Notes: generated from the sequence alone by a model not told the origin. Numbered from the stretch's first letter, positions 49,498 through 58,049 are shown. The stretch: DNA of 64,000 nucleotides from Clostridium senegalense JC122 (GCF_000285575.1 NZ_HE611051.1:457808-521807); one strand, 5' to 3'. Numbers and translations: made by a program.

Positions 49498-50259
49498 TTA
49501 GTGCATTGCTCTTAAAGCTCCATCTCTATATTCATTCGGAGTTAATATTATTGGAATGTTCCCCATATCGATTATTGATTTAGCACCTATAGAACTACAT
49601 GGTTCATTCCCTAGCAAAGCTGTATCATACATAGCCCCTTGTCCTGCAACTTGCTTTATTATAACTACTTTTTTGCCCTCTTTATTTACTTTATCGTAAT
49701 ATTCATGTTTTTCATCACAATATCTGCCATTAATATTTTTAAGTAATTCCCTTATATTTTGAATTACTTTATCACAACATTTATGTATTTCTAAAATTGT
49801 TTTTCTTTTACTGGCTTTATCCTTATTTACTACTACATCAAATTGAATAATTATATCATCTATATCAGGAGTGCCTGCCTTATCAAATACAACTTGTTCA
49901 TTTAAAATCCCCTCTGAACTCCCGAACTCACATATTTGAACACCTTCATCATCTATACCATTTATCATAACAGTTACTCCTGTTATAACATGAGTTATTC
50001 CTTCTCCTAACTCTCCTAAAACCTTAGTTGCTATAGGATAAAAGTCCATTATAGAATTTACCAATATATTTCTTTCATTCTTATAAATAATATTTAAATC
50101 TATGGATTTTATAATTTCCCTATCAAACTCCATATCTTCCATAATATTTTTTCTTATGTATAAAGTTTTATTGTCTATAAATGTTTTGTCATAAAATTTA
50201 ACTTCTTCAATATGAAAAGCCTTAATTACAAGTTTTCTTAAATCTTTAAATTTATACAT
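49498..50259 (-). CDS. prdD: PrdD, homologue of the PrdA N-terminal subunit
   Basis: 253 residues aligning with PrdA from its middle (LTKKHFKIEKVEFGQET... in PrdA; LVIKAFHIEEVKFYDKT here) to the cleavage site. It ends DMGNIPIILTPNEYRDGALRAMH, matching PrdA's DLGNVPVMLSPLEVLDGGIHALTC and stopping exactly where PrdA is cut. VQICEFGSSEGIL corresponds to VQIGEFGSSEGIL in PrdA. With PrdE it looks like a split, non-pyruvoyl copy of PrdA; function unproven. Separated from prdB by a terminator-like hairpin. Confidence 0.92.
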   Translation of the reverse strand: MYKFKDLRKLVIKAFHIEEVKFYDKTFIDNKTLYIRKNIMEDMEFDREIIKSIDLNIIYKNERNILVNSIMDFYPIATKVLGELGEGITHVITGVTVMINGIDDEGVQICEFGSSEGILNEQVVFDKAGTPDIDDIIIQFDVVVNKDKASKRKTILEIHKCCDKVIQNIRELLKNINGRYCDEKHEYYDKVNKEGKKVVIIKQVAGQGAMYDTALLGNEPCSSIGAKSIIDMGNIPIILTPNEYRDGALRAMH

Positions 50260-50339
50260 AAATATACCTCATGATTACTTTTATTTTAAAGTAAATATAT
50301 AAAATTTTAATTTTATAATTTTCTAATATGTTTTTATGT

Positions 50340-50379
50340 GAGAATTCCGATTTTCTATCACTAAAAAATCGGAATTCTC
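50340..50379 (-). terminator. Internal terminator/attenuator between prdB and prdD
   Basis: 15-bp stem GAGAATTCCGATTTT / AAAATCGGAATTCTC just after the prdB stop. It has few trailing T's, so partial termination or RNA stabilisation, giving more PrdAB than PrdDEF, is likely. Confidence 0.75.
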
Positions 50380-50392
50380 ATAATTTTATCTA

Positions 50393-51118
50393 TTAAACTT
50401 TTGCTATATATTCATATGGAAGTGATACTATTTTTCCTGGAGTATCTATTTCAATTAACTTTCTTAAAGTATCTTTTAATATATTTATCTGCATTTCTCT
50501 GTTATTTGGTTCACCAGCATTAGCTCCCATTGGAACAAGTGGTGCTACAGCCCTTGGTGTACCAGTTTGTCTTACAACTGGTGGTAATGCAGCTATACAA
50601 ATCGTAGGAATCCCTGATTCCTCTATCGCTCTCTGTACTAATACAGCTGAACGATGACAAGTTCCTCATCCTGCTGTTAATACTACAGCATCTACCCCTT
50701 CTTCTTTTAAGATTTTAGCTATTGCTGGTCCTGTTTCATGAGTAAATTTTTCTTGGTTTCCACCACCACCCATAAAACCTATATGCGTTGGGGCTATTTC
50801 TTTTATAAATCCTTCTTCTTTTAACTCCCTTAATCTGTCTATTGGAAACATACAATTTATATCTTTATTTACATCTCCATTATCATATCCACCATGAGAC
50901 ACCATTAAATCTTCTGTTTTAACATCTCCTGGTACTAATCTATAAGTAAAATCTCCTGCTAGATTGAATCTTTTATCACTTTTCAAATGAACTCCAGCAG
51001 CAGTTGCAAAAGCTATCTTCATATCTTTTAATTCTTTTGTAACTGGTGTCCATACTGGTGTTGGTGTTATTGGCACAAATATTTCTGATTGTAAATTATT
51101 CACAACAGTACTAACCAT
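50393..51118 (-). CDS. prdB: D-proline reductase subunit PrdB (selenoprotein)
   Basis: 241 residues when the in-frame TGA at 50668-50666 is read as selenocysteine (Sec151). The context LTAG-U-GTCHRSAVLVQRAI is the known PrdB active-site motif, and the frame stays open with family sequence to a TAA at 50393-50395. Sec attacks the D-proline ring C-N bond activated by the PrdA pyruvoyl group, giving 5-aminovalerate. The ATG at 51118 (MVSTVVNNLQSEIFVPITPT) follows AAAGGA at a good distance; an ATG four codons earlier lies on that site. It overlaps the preceding small gene by 8 nt. Confidence 0.96.
50633..50668 (-). promoter_or_regulatory. UGA selenocysteine codon with candidate bacterial SECIS hairpin
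   Basis: The in-frame UGA (50668-50666) is followed about 20 nt later by the hairpin CTGTA-TTAG-TACAG (50646-50633), within the usual 15-40 nt window for a bacterial SECIS bound by SelB. The stem lies inside the coding sequence. Confidence 0.75.
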
Positions 51119-51371
51119 TTTGTGTTCCATCCTTTCTTTCTCTCTTCATTAAATTGCTTACATATTTATCATTTGGTTCTTCTTTTAAAACTTCTGGAAA
51201 ACTCATTTTAAATCCTACTTCTTGGCCTAATTTTAGAGGATAATCAGTTATAAGCATTCTCATTGGTATTTTCATATATCCAAGCCTACCTTTTAAATCC
51301 ATTGCAACACATCCATCATGTATTTCAACTATTATGCCTTGCATTTCTATAATCTTATCATCATACTTCAT
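51111..51371 (-). CDS. Conserved small prd-operon protein (between prdA and prdB)
   Basis: 86 residues from the ATG at 51371 (MKYDDKIIEMQGIIVEIHDG), which follows GAGGAG; an ATG six codons upstream is less well placed. The sequence is beta-rich (GCVAMDLKGRLGYMKIPMRM) with no cysteine and no recognised motif. A protein of this size occupies this position in prd operons of other clostridia (the so-called CBO2795 family, from memory) and has no assigned function. It is translationally coupled to prdB by an 8-nt overlap, so a role in PrdB assembly or regulation is a fair guess. Confidence 0.85.
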   Translation of the reverse strand: MKYDDKIIEMQGIIVEIHDGCVAMDLKGRLGYMKIPMRMLITDYPLKLGQEVGFKMSFPEVLKEEPNDKYVSNLMKRERKDGTQNG

Positions 51372-51474
51372 TTGCACTCCTCTTTTCATAAGGCATATGA
51401 AAAGAAATAAGAAACCAAAGATTCAAAGCATATTTGGTCTATTATTTATTTGATTATGCCTAAATAGAATTTAA

Positions 51475-53586
51475 TTACTTTGTTGAATATTTTTCTAATC
51501 TTTTTTGACTCATAGGAATAGCTGTTTCATTTTCTACTCTAACTATATTTTTGTTATATGTTTTTTCTATTTCTTCCAAATTATTTTCTTTTACATTTGA
51601 ATTCCATTTTCTTTCAGCTGCTTTTACATCTTTACCCGCCATAGCTGATTTAACCATTTCTAATGCCCTTATTGCATCTTCTTTACATAAAGTATTGCAT
51701 CCTAGAACTTCATTTTCAATTCCTGCTTCTGATTTATTATTATCTACCATATACTTCATGTATTTGTTTCCAACAACTAATGCTCCTTGAACTGCGCAGA
51801 ATGACATTCCCACACATGGAACATCTCTCATTCCAATTTGTTCAATATGAGAAGCAAAATCTATATGATTATTTCCAAATCCTTCCGTTGTAACTATAGC
51901 ACCATCAACATCCATAGCTTCAACCATCATTCCAAGTCTTTCTGAAACATAGAATTTTTCAGCATTTATTTGTGGCGACCCTACAAATATAACTCCTGCT
52001 AAATCTATGTTTTCATCATTCATAGCTTCAATTACTAATGGTTCTCTCCAATAATGTCTTGAACATTCTTTAGATGCAGGCCCTATACAAGTTAAAGCAT
52101 GTATACCCCCATCTAAAACTTCAAGTGGTGATAGCATAACTGGTACATTACCAAGGTCAACATTAGGTTTTCCCCCTAAAACACCTACTGGCTCTTGAGG
52201 TAGTATTAAGTTATCATGCATAGCACCTTGTCCCATTATTTCTTTAACTAAAATAACTTTTTTCTTTCCCGGTCTTCTATATTGAACTAATTCTTCTGTT
52301 GAAACAACTAAACTTTCATCTAATTCTTTAAGCGCAGTTCTTATTTCCTGTGTTATAAAATCCGTTGCTTTATGAGCAGCTAATGGACCTGGTCTTTCCA
52401 TGTTTGTACCTCTCGCTATAACAACCTCTGATTTTATAAATATATCTCCTTTATCTGGAGCACCTGGTCTATTCCACATAATATTTTCATCTAATATACC
52501 TTCTGATGATCCAAATTCCCCAATTTGAACTCCATCCTCATCAGTTCCAGTAACCATAACTATTACACCATCAAGTACTCTAGTTACACCTGTACCTACT
52601 TTAGAATCACCTTCTTTAGTAGCTATTGGTTGAACATCCATTATAGTTTCAGAGTACGTATGATATTTTTCAGGTGTTATTATATCTATTTTTATAGATT
52701 TTACTAACTCACTTTCATTTTGAGCTTGATTACAAATATCTTCTCTTATGTATAATGTTGTTCCTTCTATTTTTGTTTCTTGTCCGAACTCAACTTTTTC
52801 TATTTTAAAATGTTTTTTAGTTAAATTTCTAACTTTTTTAGGCTCTAAAACAATTTCCTTTTTAGAAGTTTCTTCTTTTTTTAATGATTTATTCTCAACA
52901 GCTCCAGAAACTTTTTTTATTAAATTTTCTTTTTTATCTTCAACTGTCATAGGAAATGAATTTAAAGGTACTTCTATATCTATTCCTTTTCCCTCTTCAA
53001 TTTTAATTTTTAAAATCCCACCATTTATACAAGATGTTATTCCCTGATTTTCTTTTACAACTTCTTTATATCCTTCTAACAATTCTGCTGTTATAGGAGT
53101 TAATGCTACAGTATCTACAGATAATACTTTTCCTAAAACTTCTTTTACTGTTAAAACTCTCTCGCCTAAATTAACAAGTAGTGAATCCTCTAATTCTTCA
53201 AAATACATAGGATTTTCTAAATCACTTTCATTTATAATTTCACCACATTTTTTATTTATCTTTAAAACAGCTTTTGAATCTTCATCTATTTTAAATTCTT
53301 CTTTTTTAGTCTTATCATTATTACCTTCTAATTCTTTAACACCTTCTAATACATCTTTAGTTAATGGTGTTAATGAATCTATTGTTTTTAAAAGTTTTGC
53401 ACCAATAACTTCTCCAACTTTTAAACAATCACTTGGAATGTTTAAAAGTCCTGAGTCAACCATGTCTGGGAATATATCTGGATCTTCTAAATTATCTGCT
53501 GAAATTATAGTTCCAGCTTCTGTTCTACAACAAACTACAGCAACTTCATTTTTTAAAGCTTCTGCATGCTCTTTAGTCATTGACAT
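51475..53586 (-). CDS. prdA: D-proline reductase proprotein PrdA
   Basis: 703 residues. The proprotein self-cleaves to a larger N-terminal subunit and a C-terminal subunit of about 23 kDa whose new N-terminal Cys becomes a pyruvoyl group. Here the site is Thr499-Cys500 in GIHALTCIGPASKEC, leaving 204 residues, which fits. VQIGEFGSSEGILDE and VDLGNVPVMLSPLEVLDGG precede it. With PrdB it reduces D-proline to 5-aminovalerate, regenerating NAD+ in Stickland fermentation. The N-terminus holds two similar segments of about 70 residues (about 15-88 and 108-177), making the protein longer than the roughly 630 residues I recall for relatives. Strong AGGAGG site. Confidence 0.96.
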   Translation of the reverse strand: MSMTKEHAEALKNEVAVVCCRTEAGTIISADNLEDPDIFPDMVDSGLLNIPSDCLKVGEVIGAKLLKTIDSLTPLTKDVLEGVKELEGNNDKTKKEEFKIDEDSKAVLKINKKCGEIINESDLENPMYFEELEDSLLVNLGERVLTVKEVLGKVLSVDTVALTPITAELLEGYKEVVKENQGITSCINGGILKIKIEEGKGIDIEVPLNSFPMTVEDKKENLIKKVSGAVENKSLKKEETSKKEIVLEPKKVRNLTKKHFKIEKVEFGQETKIEGTTLYIREDICNQAQNESELVKSIKIDIITPEKYHTYSETIMDVQPIATKEGDSKVGTGVTRVLDGVIVMVTGTDEDGVQIGEFGSSEGILDENIMWNRPGAPDKGDIFIKSEVVIARGTNMERPGPLAAHKATDFITQEIRTALKELDESLVVSTEELVQYRRPGKKKVILVKEIMGQGAMHDNLILPQEPVGVLGGKPNVDLGNVPVMLSPLEVLDGGIHALTCIGPASKECSRHYWREPLVIEAMNDENIDLAGVIFVGSPQINAEKFYVSERLGMMVEAMDVDGAIVTTEGFGNNHIDFASHIEQIGMRDVPCVGMSFCAVQGALVVGNKYMKYMVDNNKSEAGIENEVLGCNTLCKEDAIRALEMVKSAMAGKDVKAAERKWNSNVKENNLEEIEKTYNKNIVRVENETAIPMSQKRLEKYSTK

Positions 53587-53598
53587 AATAAATTCCTC

Positions 53599-54897
53599 CT
53601 AGTCTATTTTTAATCTTCTAGTTAATTTATGATTAACTGTTCTAAATACATGATCTGTATGATGATACACAGCTAATCCTAATTTAGGTGCTGAATTCAT
53701 AACGGTATTAGAACAATCACTACAATTGGCTATTATTATTCTTTCTGCTCCGTCTTTTTTAAATTTCATTACAACAGCTGCTTGACCTGGGCAATCTCCT
53801 GGTGTTTTGCATTTGTTGGCACCTTTTATCTTTACTATATTTTTGCAATCCATTACAGAAACCACATTAGCCTTCATCTTACCTGCAATATCTCTAAGTC
53901 TCTCTTCATTAGCTCCACAAGCACATACTAATAAACCTACATTACCTTTATACTCTGGAAACGTCATAGTAACTATTGCTCCACCTGAAGTTTTTGTTAC
54001 AATTGAATTATTAAGATCTCCTGCTTTTCCTGTATACGGTCCACCTATAACTATTTCTCCATATTCTCCATCAATGCCACCACATTCATCTATTAAAGAA
54101 CTTATTTTTGTTCCTATTGGCACTTGTAAAAATACTTTTTCTTCTAAATCTTTTAATTTTCCTGCAACTGTAATATCTTTATCTATAACAGGTTTTCTAT
54201 CTTCCACTGCTCTTTTTATATTTACAAGTGTTTCAGCATTTAAAACCACAACATCAGCCTCCACTGGAAGTTGTGTAGGCTCTAGCCAAACACCTAATAC
54301 TTCATGTATTAACGCTCTTTCTTCTCCTGCTGGATATATATCCTTAAGCTCTTTAACTTCTATATTTTCTTCATTTTCTATTGCTTTTTTTATTTCTTCA
54401 ATAGCCTTTTCATTTTTACCTTTGATTCCTATATAAGCTTTTGGTGCTTTTGTAACTTCCATAGCATATTTAATACCTTTAATAACATCCATTGGATTTT
54501 CTTGTAAAACTTTTATATTATGCTTTAATAATGGTTCACATTCAACACAGTTAGCTATTATACAGCCATCTGGAATTTCAACATTTAATTTCACATGAGT
54601 GGGAAAACCAGCTCCACCTGCACCAACAATTCCAGCTTCAAAAATATATTCTTTAACTGTAGTACACTCCTTTATCGGTACATAGTCATTAGTTTGACTA
54701 TCATTTTTCAATATTTTTATTTCATTTTCAGTGATTTCTTTTACTTCACCTGAAATACTAGCATGTATCTTAGCACCTAGTCCCTTATTAGGTTCTCCTA
54801 TGCACTGACCTCTTTTTACTTTTTCTCCAACCTTAACTATTGGCTCACAACTAGCACCTATATGCATTTTTAATGGTATTCTAACTATATTGTCCAT
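53599..54897 (-). CDS. prdC: Proline reductase electron-transfer protein PrdC (RnfC-like)
   Basis: 432 residues. The N-terminal RnfC-like barrel-hybrid segment has MHIGASCEPIVKVGEKVKRG and HASISGEVKEI; then the nucleotide-binding core GIVGAGGAGFPTHVKL and CVECEPLLKHN; a SLBB domain; and a C-terminal Cys region (CKTPGDCPGQAAVVMKF, ANCSDCSNTVM). It is the proposed donor of electrons from NADH to proline reductase. Some relatives are described as selenoproteins, but this one has no in-frame UGA. First gene after the sigma-54 promoter, 12 nt before prdA. GAGGT site before the ATG. Confidence 0.93.
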   Translation of the reverse strand: MDNIVRIPLKMHIGASCEPIVKVGEKVKRGQCIGEPNKGLGAKIHASISGEVKEITENEIKILKNDSQTNDYVPIKECTTVKEYIFEAGIVGAGGAGFPTHVKLNVEIPDGCIIANCVECEPLLKHNIKVLQENPMDVIKGIKYAMEVTKAPKAYIGIKGKNEKAIEEIKKAIENEENIEVKELKDIYPAGEERALIHEVLGVWLEPTQLPVEADVVVLNAETLVNIKRAVEDRKPVIDKDITVAGKLKDLEEKVFLQVPIGTKISSLIDECGGIDGEYGEIVIGGPYTGKAGDLNNSIVTKTSGGAIVTMTFPEYKGNVGLLVCACGANEERLRDIAGKMKANVVSVMDCKNIVKIKGANKCKTPGDCPGQAAVVMKFKKDGAERIIIANCSDCSNTVMNSAPKLGLAVYHHTDHVFRTVNHKLTRRLKID

Positions 54898-54965
54898 TTT
54901 TTTACCTCACACATTTCAATATTTTTATGTAAACCTCGTCAATATATGTAGTCATAGTTATATTG

Positions 54966-54983
54966 AGCAATTTACATGCCAAC
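54966..54983 (-). promoter_or_regulatory. Sigma-54 (-24/-12) promoter of the prd operon
   Basis: Minus strand TTGGCATGTAAATTGCTC matches the sigma-54 consensus TGGCAC-N5-TTGC(A/T) with GG and GC elements 10 nt apart. Transcription would start near 54955, about 58 nt before prdC. The upstream gene encodes a sigma-54 activator. Confidence 0.88.
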
Positions 54984-55020
54984 TTTTATATTATTTGTAA
55001 AATTAATAACAAACACCATT

Positions 55021-55064
55021 AAAATAGCCACTATGAATAAACTAATATTCATAGTAGCTATTTT
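55021..55064 (-). terminator. Terminator of prdR
   Basis: 18-bp stem with one mismatch, AAAATAGCCACTATGAAT / ATTCATAGTAGCTATTTT. It separates prdR transcription from the sigma-54 promoter of prdC. Confidence 0.82.
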
Positions 55065-55080
55065 GTTCTTATTTTAAATA

Positions 55081-55197
55081 TGACATTTTTTTGACAGTTA
55101 AAGTTACAATTTTGTTATTTTCTTATAAAGACTCATTGATTTGTCTTTATTTGTTAAATATGACTTATTTCTGACACATGTGTCATTTTTTTGACAC
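55081..55197 (-). promoter_or_regulatory. Candidate PrdR upstream activating sites (TGACA repeats)
   Basis: Three related boxes lie 100-230 nt upstream of the sigma-54 promoter: TGACA-T6-TGACAG (55081), TGACT-TATTTC-TGACAC (55161) and TGTCA-T6-TGACAC (55181). The first and third start exactly 100 bp apart and the last two 20 bp apart. TGACACATGTGTCA at 55172-55185 is a perfect palindrome. Position and repetition fit enhancer sites for the activator. Confidence 0.65.
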
Positions 55198-55244
55198 TAA
55201 TGCTATAATTAATAAAATGATATATTTTTGTAAATAATATTTTT

Positions 55245-57020
55245 TTAATCTATTTGATTTAATTTATAATATAAAGTACTTCTTTTTATTTTAAGCATTT
55301 CTGCTGCTTTTACTTTATTCCCATTACATATATTCATAACTTCTTTTATTAAATTACTTTCCAATTGCTTTACTCTCTTTTCCAAATCATACTTATCAAT
55401 TATCATATTATTTAGTCCCATTATTTGTGATTTATTATACTCTAAAATATAGTTTGGTATATTTTTCGCACTAATTTTTTTATCAGTTGATAACACCACC
55501 ATCCTTTGAACTACATTTTTTAACTCTCTTATATTTCCTTCCCATTTATAACTAGATAAAATCTCATATATTTCTTCATCCACAGAAATAATATCTATTT
55601 TTTCTTTTTGAGATATTTTTTTAATGAATAAATCTATAAAGTTTTTTATATCCCCTCTTCTTTCTCTTAACGGTGGAAGTTCTATTTGAACTATTGCTAA
55701 TCTATAAAACAAATCACATCTAAAGGATTTTTCTTTTATAGCCTTATCTAAATCTTTGTTAGTAGCTGCTATTATCCTAGTGTTAGTATTAATAAATTTT
55801 TCACTTCCTAATCTATTTACAACACCATCTTGTAAAACTCTTAATAATTTACTTTGCATGCCTATAGGCATGTCCCCTATTTCATCCAAAAACAATGTAC
55901 CATTATTTGCAAATTCAAACATACCCATTTTTCCTTTTTTAGTTGCTCCTGTAAAAGCACCTTCTACATATCCAAAAAGCTCACTTTCCAATAGATTTTC
56001 TGGTATGGCACTACAATTTACTGCTACAAATTGGCCATTTCTGCCACTTGCTTCATGTATTGACCTTGCAAAAACTTCTTTTCCAGTACCACTTTCTCCT
56101 GTAATCAACACTGAAGCTGATGTCGGAGCTACTTTTTGAGCTAAAGAAATTGCTTCTATTATTTTTTTACTTTTCCCTATTATATTTAAAAATGTATAAT
56201 TATTAGAAAATTCTTTACTATATGCTTTGCTTAAGGCTTCTACTTGTGCATTTGCATTTTCTAATTTTTCAGATAAATACACAACTTCTGTAATATCTCG
56301 GTCTGTAGAAACTACCGCTATCATATCATTCTTTTGATTAAATATAGGTATTACGCTCAATATAACTGATTTTCCAGTCATTGGCTCATGATAGATGTTT
56401 TCCAATGGCTTTCCTTCCTTCAAAACTTTAGGTATTATTGGATTGTTAAAATGTTTTTTCACATTTTCACCAACAATATCACAAGCTTTTAACTTATATA
56501 ATTTTTCTGCACTTTTATTCCAATATATTACCTTTCCATCCACATCACAAATACAGATGGCTTCATGTATATTATTAAGTATATTGTTTTGCAAACTAAA
56601 CATTTCATCGATCTTTATATAAAAACTATCTCTTAAGTTATTACTAGTAAGAACCCCTATAACCTTTCCTTGTTTAACAACTGGAACTCTACCAATATTT
56701 TTTTTAATCATCATATCTCTAACATCTCTTGCAAATTCCTGTGGAGAAACTGTAAAAACATTTCTAGTTCCATGATTTATGATTGAATCTTCAAAAATAT
56801 TAACTTCAGGATATTTTGAATTAACATTTTCAACTTTAGCTAAATCATTTCTTGTAAAAATCCCCTCCAACCTATCTAATTCATTTATAATTATTACTTC
56901 ATCTAGATTATTTTTAATCATTGCTTCCGTTGCATATTTCACAGTATCATGACTAAAAACCTTCACAAAATTTTTATTCATAATATCTTCCGCTTTGTAT
57001 ATTAATTCTTCTAAGTTCAT
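55245..57020 (-). CDS. prdR: Sigma-54-dependent transcriptional activator PrdR
   Basis: 591 residues. Two CBS domains (about 10-130; YATEAMIKNNLDEVIIINE and VRDMMIKKNIGRVPVVKQG), a PAS domain (about 145-255; GKVIYWNKSAEKLYKL), then the sigma-54 AAA+ domain with Walker A GESGTGKEVFARSIHE, the sigma-contact loop GAFTGA, Walker B LFLDEIGDMP and R-finger region LPPLRERRGDI. A Fis-type HTH closes the protein (GNKVKAAEMLKIKRSTLYYKL). It activates prd genes in response to proline in C. difficile. Start behind AAAGGAAG. Transcribed separately from prdC, ending at its own terminator. Confidence 0.95.
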   Translation of the reverse strand: MNLEELIYKAEDIMNKNFVKVFSHDTVKYATEAMIKNNLDEVIIINELDRLEGIFTRNDLAKVENVNSKYPEVNIFEDSIINHGTRNVFTVSPQEFARDVRDMMIKKNIGRVPVVKQGKVIGVLTSNNLRDSFYIKIDEMFSLQNNILNNIHEAICICDVDGKVIYWNKSAEKLYKLKACDIVGENVKKHFNNPIIPKVLKEGKPLENIYHEPMTGKSVILSVIPIFNQKNDMIAVVSTDRDITEVVYLSEKLENANAQVEALSKAYSKEFSNNYTFLNIIGKSKKIIEAISLAQKVAPTSASVLITGESGTGKEVFARSIHEASGRNGQFVAVNCSAIPENLLESELFGYVEGAFTGATKKGKMGMFEFANNGTLFLDEIGDMPIGMQSKLLRVLQDGVVNRLGSEKFINTNTRIIAATNKDLDKAIKEKSFRCDLFYRLAIVQIELPPLRERRGDIKNFIDLFIKKISQKEKIDIISVDEEIYEILSSYKWEGNIRELKNVVQRMVVLSTDKKISAKNIPNYILEYNKSQIMGLNNMIIDKYDLEKRVKQLESNLIKEVMNICNGNKVKAAEMLKIKRSTLYYKLNQID

Positions 57021-57366
57021 AAAATCTTCCTTTTCATACCATTTTTATATTGTTAATTTTTGTACATCTCATAAATTTTTATAATAGCTATTTTATTTGT
57101 TATATATAATTATATATATTGTAGATAATGTTATCTACAGTTTCATGATATATTCAAATAAACTATAAGGTTCCAAATTAAATTTTAAGATTATTGAATA
57201 AATTTAAATTGGAGCTTACTTCCTTATATGAGTAAAGCTAAACTACTTTATTTCAATAAAATATCTTCTTTTGATTTATTACTTTTTAAACTATAATTTT
57301 GGAATTTTTAGGCTTAGCTTTACGCTTATGCTTGCTTATCTATAAAGTTTTAATTAAATAAAAAAT
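57021..57366 (-). promoter_or_regulatory. prdR upstream region with palindrome
   Basis: No gene seen. The 20-mer TGTAGATAATGTTATCTACA (57120-57139) is palindromic except for one central pair and lies 100 nt upstream of prdR, a candidate operator. Further up, GTAAAGCTAA (57232) and TTAGCTTTAC (57314) form a 10-bp inverted repeat about 70 nt apart. Confidence 0.5.
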
Positions 57367-57406
57367 ACTAAGAATATGTAAATACAATTGTATTCTATAT
57401 TCTTAG
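57367..57406 (-). terminator. Terminator of the 100-residue unknown gene
   Basis: Arms CTAAGAATAT / ATATTCTTAG just after the gene at 57414, T-rich tail on the minus strand. Confidence 0.75.
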
Positions 57407-57413
57407 CATACTA

Positions 57414-57716
57414 TTATTTACATTTTTTATTTATACCTTCAAATAAATACTCTAGGTAGGTTGTATCTACACCTTTTTCTTTTAATTTTTCAATTCTACC
57501 TTTAGCTCCATCTAATGCTTCTCTACCATCAATATAATCCCTTGCTTTAACACAATTACTTGCATATTCTATTAAATAATCAATTTTTAAAACCATATTA
57601 GCAAGATCCTCATCTCCATTATTTACTAACTTTAATAATAAATCGTATACTTTTGGTGAAGTAGTATTTCTTACACTATTTAATAAATCATTATTTTTAC
57701 TTGTTTTTTTAGGCAT
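57414..57716 (-). CDS. Hypothetical helical protein
   Basis: 100 residues from the ATG at 57716 (MPKKTSKNNDLLNSVRNTTS), which follows AAGGAG; a longer reading adds 15 Lys/Asn-rich residues. Predicted mostly helical (VYDLLLKLVNNGDEDLANMV, REALDGAKGRIEKLKEKGVD). I do not recognise a family. A tetratricopeptide-like helix hairpin is conceivable, but there is no repeat. Own ribosome site and terminator, so a stand-alone gene between prdR and tRNA-Glu. Confidence 0.75.
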   Translation of the reverse strand: MPKKTSKNNDLLNSVRNTTSPKVYDLLLKLVNNGDEDLANMVLKIDYLIEYASNCVKARDYIDGREALDGAKGRIEKLKEKGVDTTYLEYLFEGINKKCK

Positions 57717-57779
57717 TTTAATCTCCTTGTTTAAATTATTTTTTAATTTCATATTTCTCATTTTCTATTATAACAAAAA

Positions 57780-57818
57780 TAAGGTCATGTATACTTTTCG
57801 TTCTATACATAACCTTAC
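57780..57818 (-). terminator. Terminator of tRNA-Glu
   Basis: Stem TAAGGTTATGTATA / TATACATGACCTTA with one mismatch followed by TTTTTG on the minus strand, 38 nt after the tRNA 3' end. Confidence 0.8.
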
Positions 57819-57855
57819 TTGTGCTAATTAAATATTATAACTTTGAGATATTTAA

Positions 57856-57930
57856 TGGTGACCCATAGGGGAATCGAACCCCTGTTACCACCGTGAGAGG
57901 GTGGTGTCTTAACCGCTTGACCAATGAGCC
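57856..57930 (-). tRNA. tRNA-Glu (anticodon CTC)
   Basis: 75 nt including an encoded CCA. Clover-leaf: acceptor GGCTCAT / ATGGGTC, D-arm TTGGTCAAGCGG, anticodon stem CCACC / GGTGG with loop CTCTCAC (anticodon CTC), T-arm AGGGGTTCGATTCCCCT. Sequence is nearly that of the standard TTC-anticodon tRNA-Glu, so this is a GAG-reading variant. Single tRNA with its own terminator. Confidence 0.96.
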
Positions 57931-58049
57931 TCAATACAAGTTTAATTATATTCCTAATATTAAAAATCTTCAATATTTTTCTTTAAATTTTCTTATTTCT
58001 TATTTCTATAGTTATTTATTCTCTATTTAAATTGTAAATACTAAGATTT

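Noticed and set aside
53807-54436. Plus-strand frame of 209 codons
   Set aside because: Antisense to prdC, which has clear RnfC homology; no ribosome site.
53599-54897. Selenocysteine in PrdC
   Set aside because: The frame is uninterrupted; the Cys positions are encoded by normal Cys codons.
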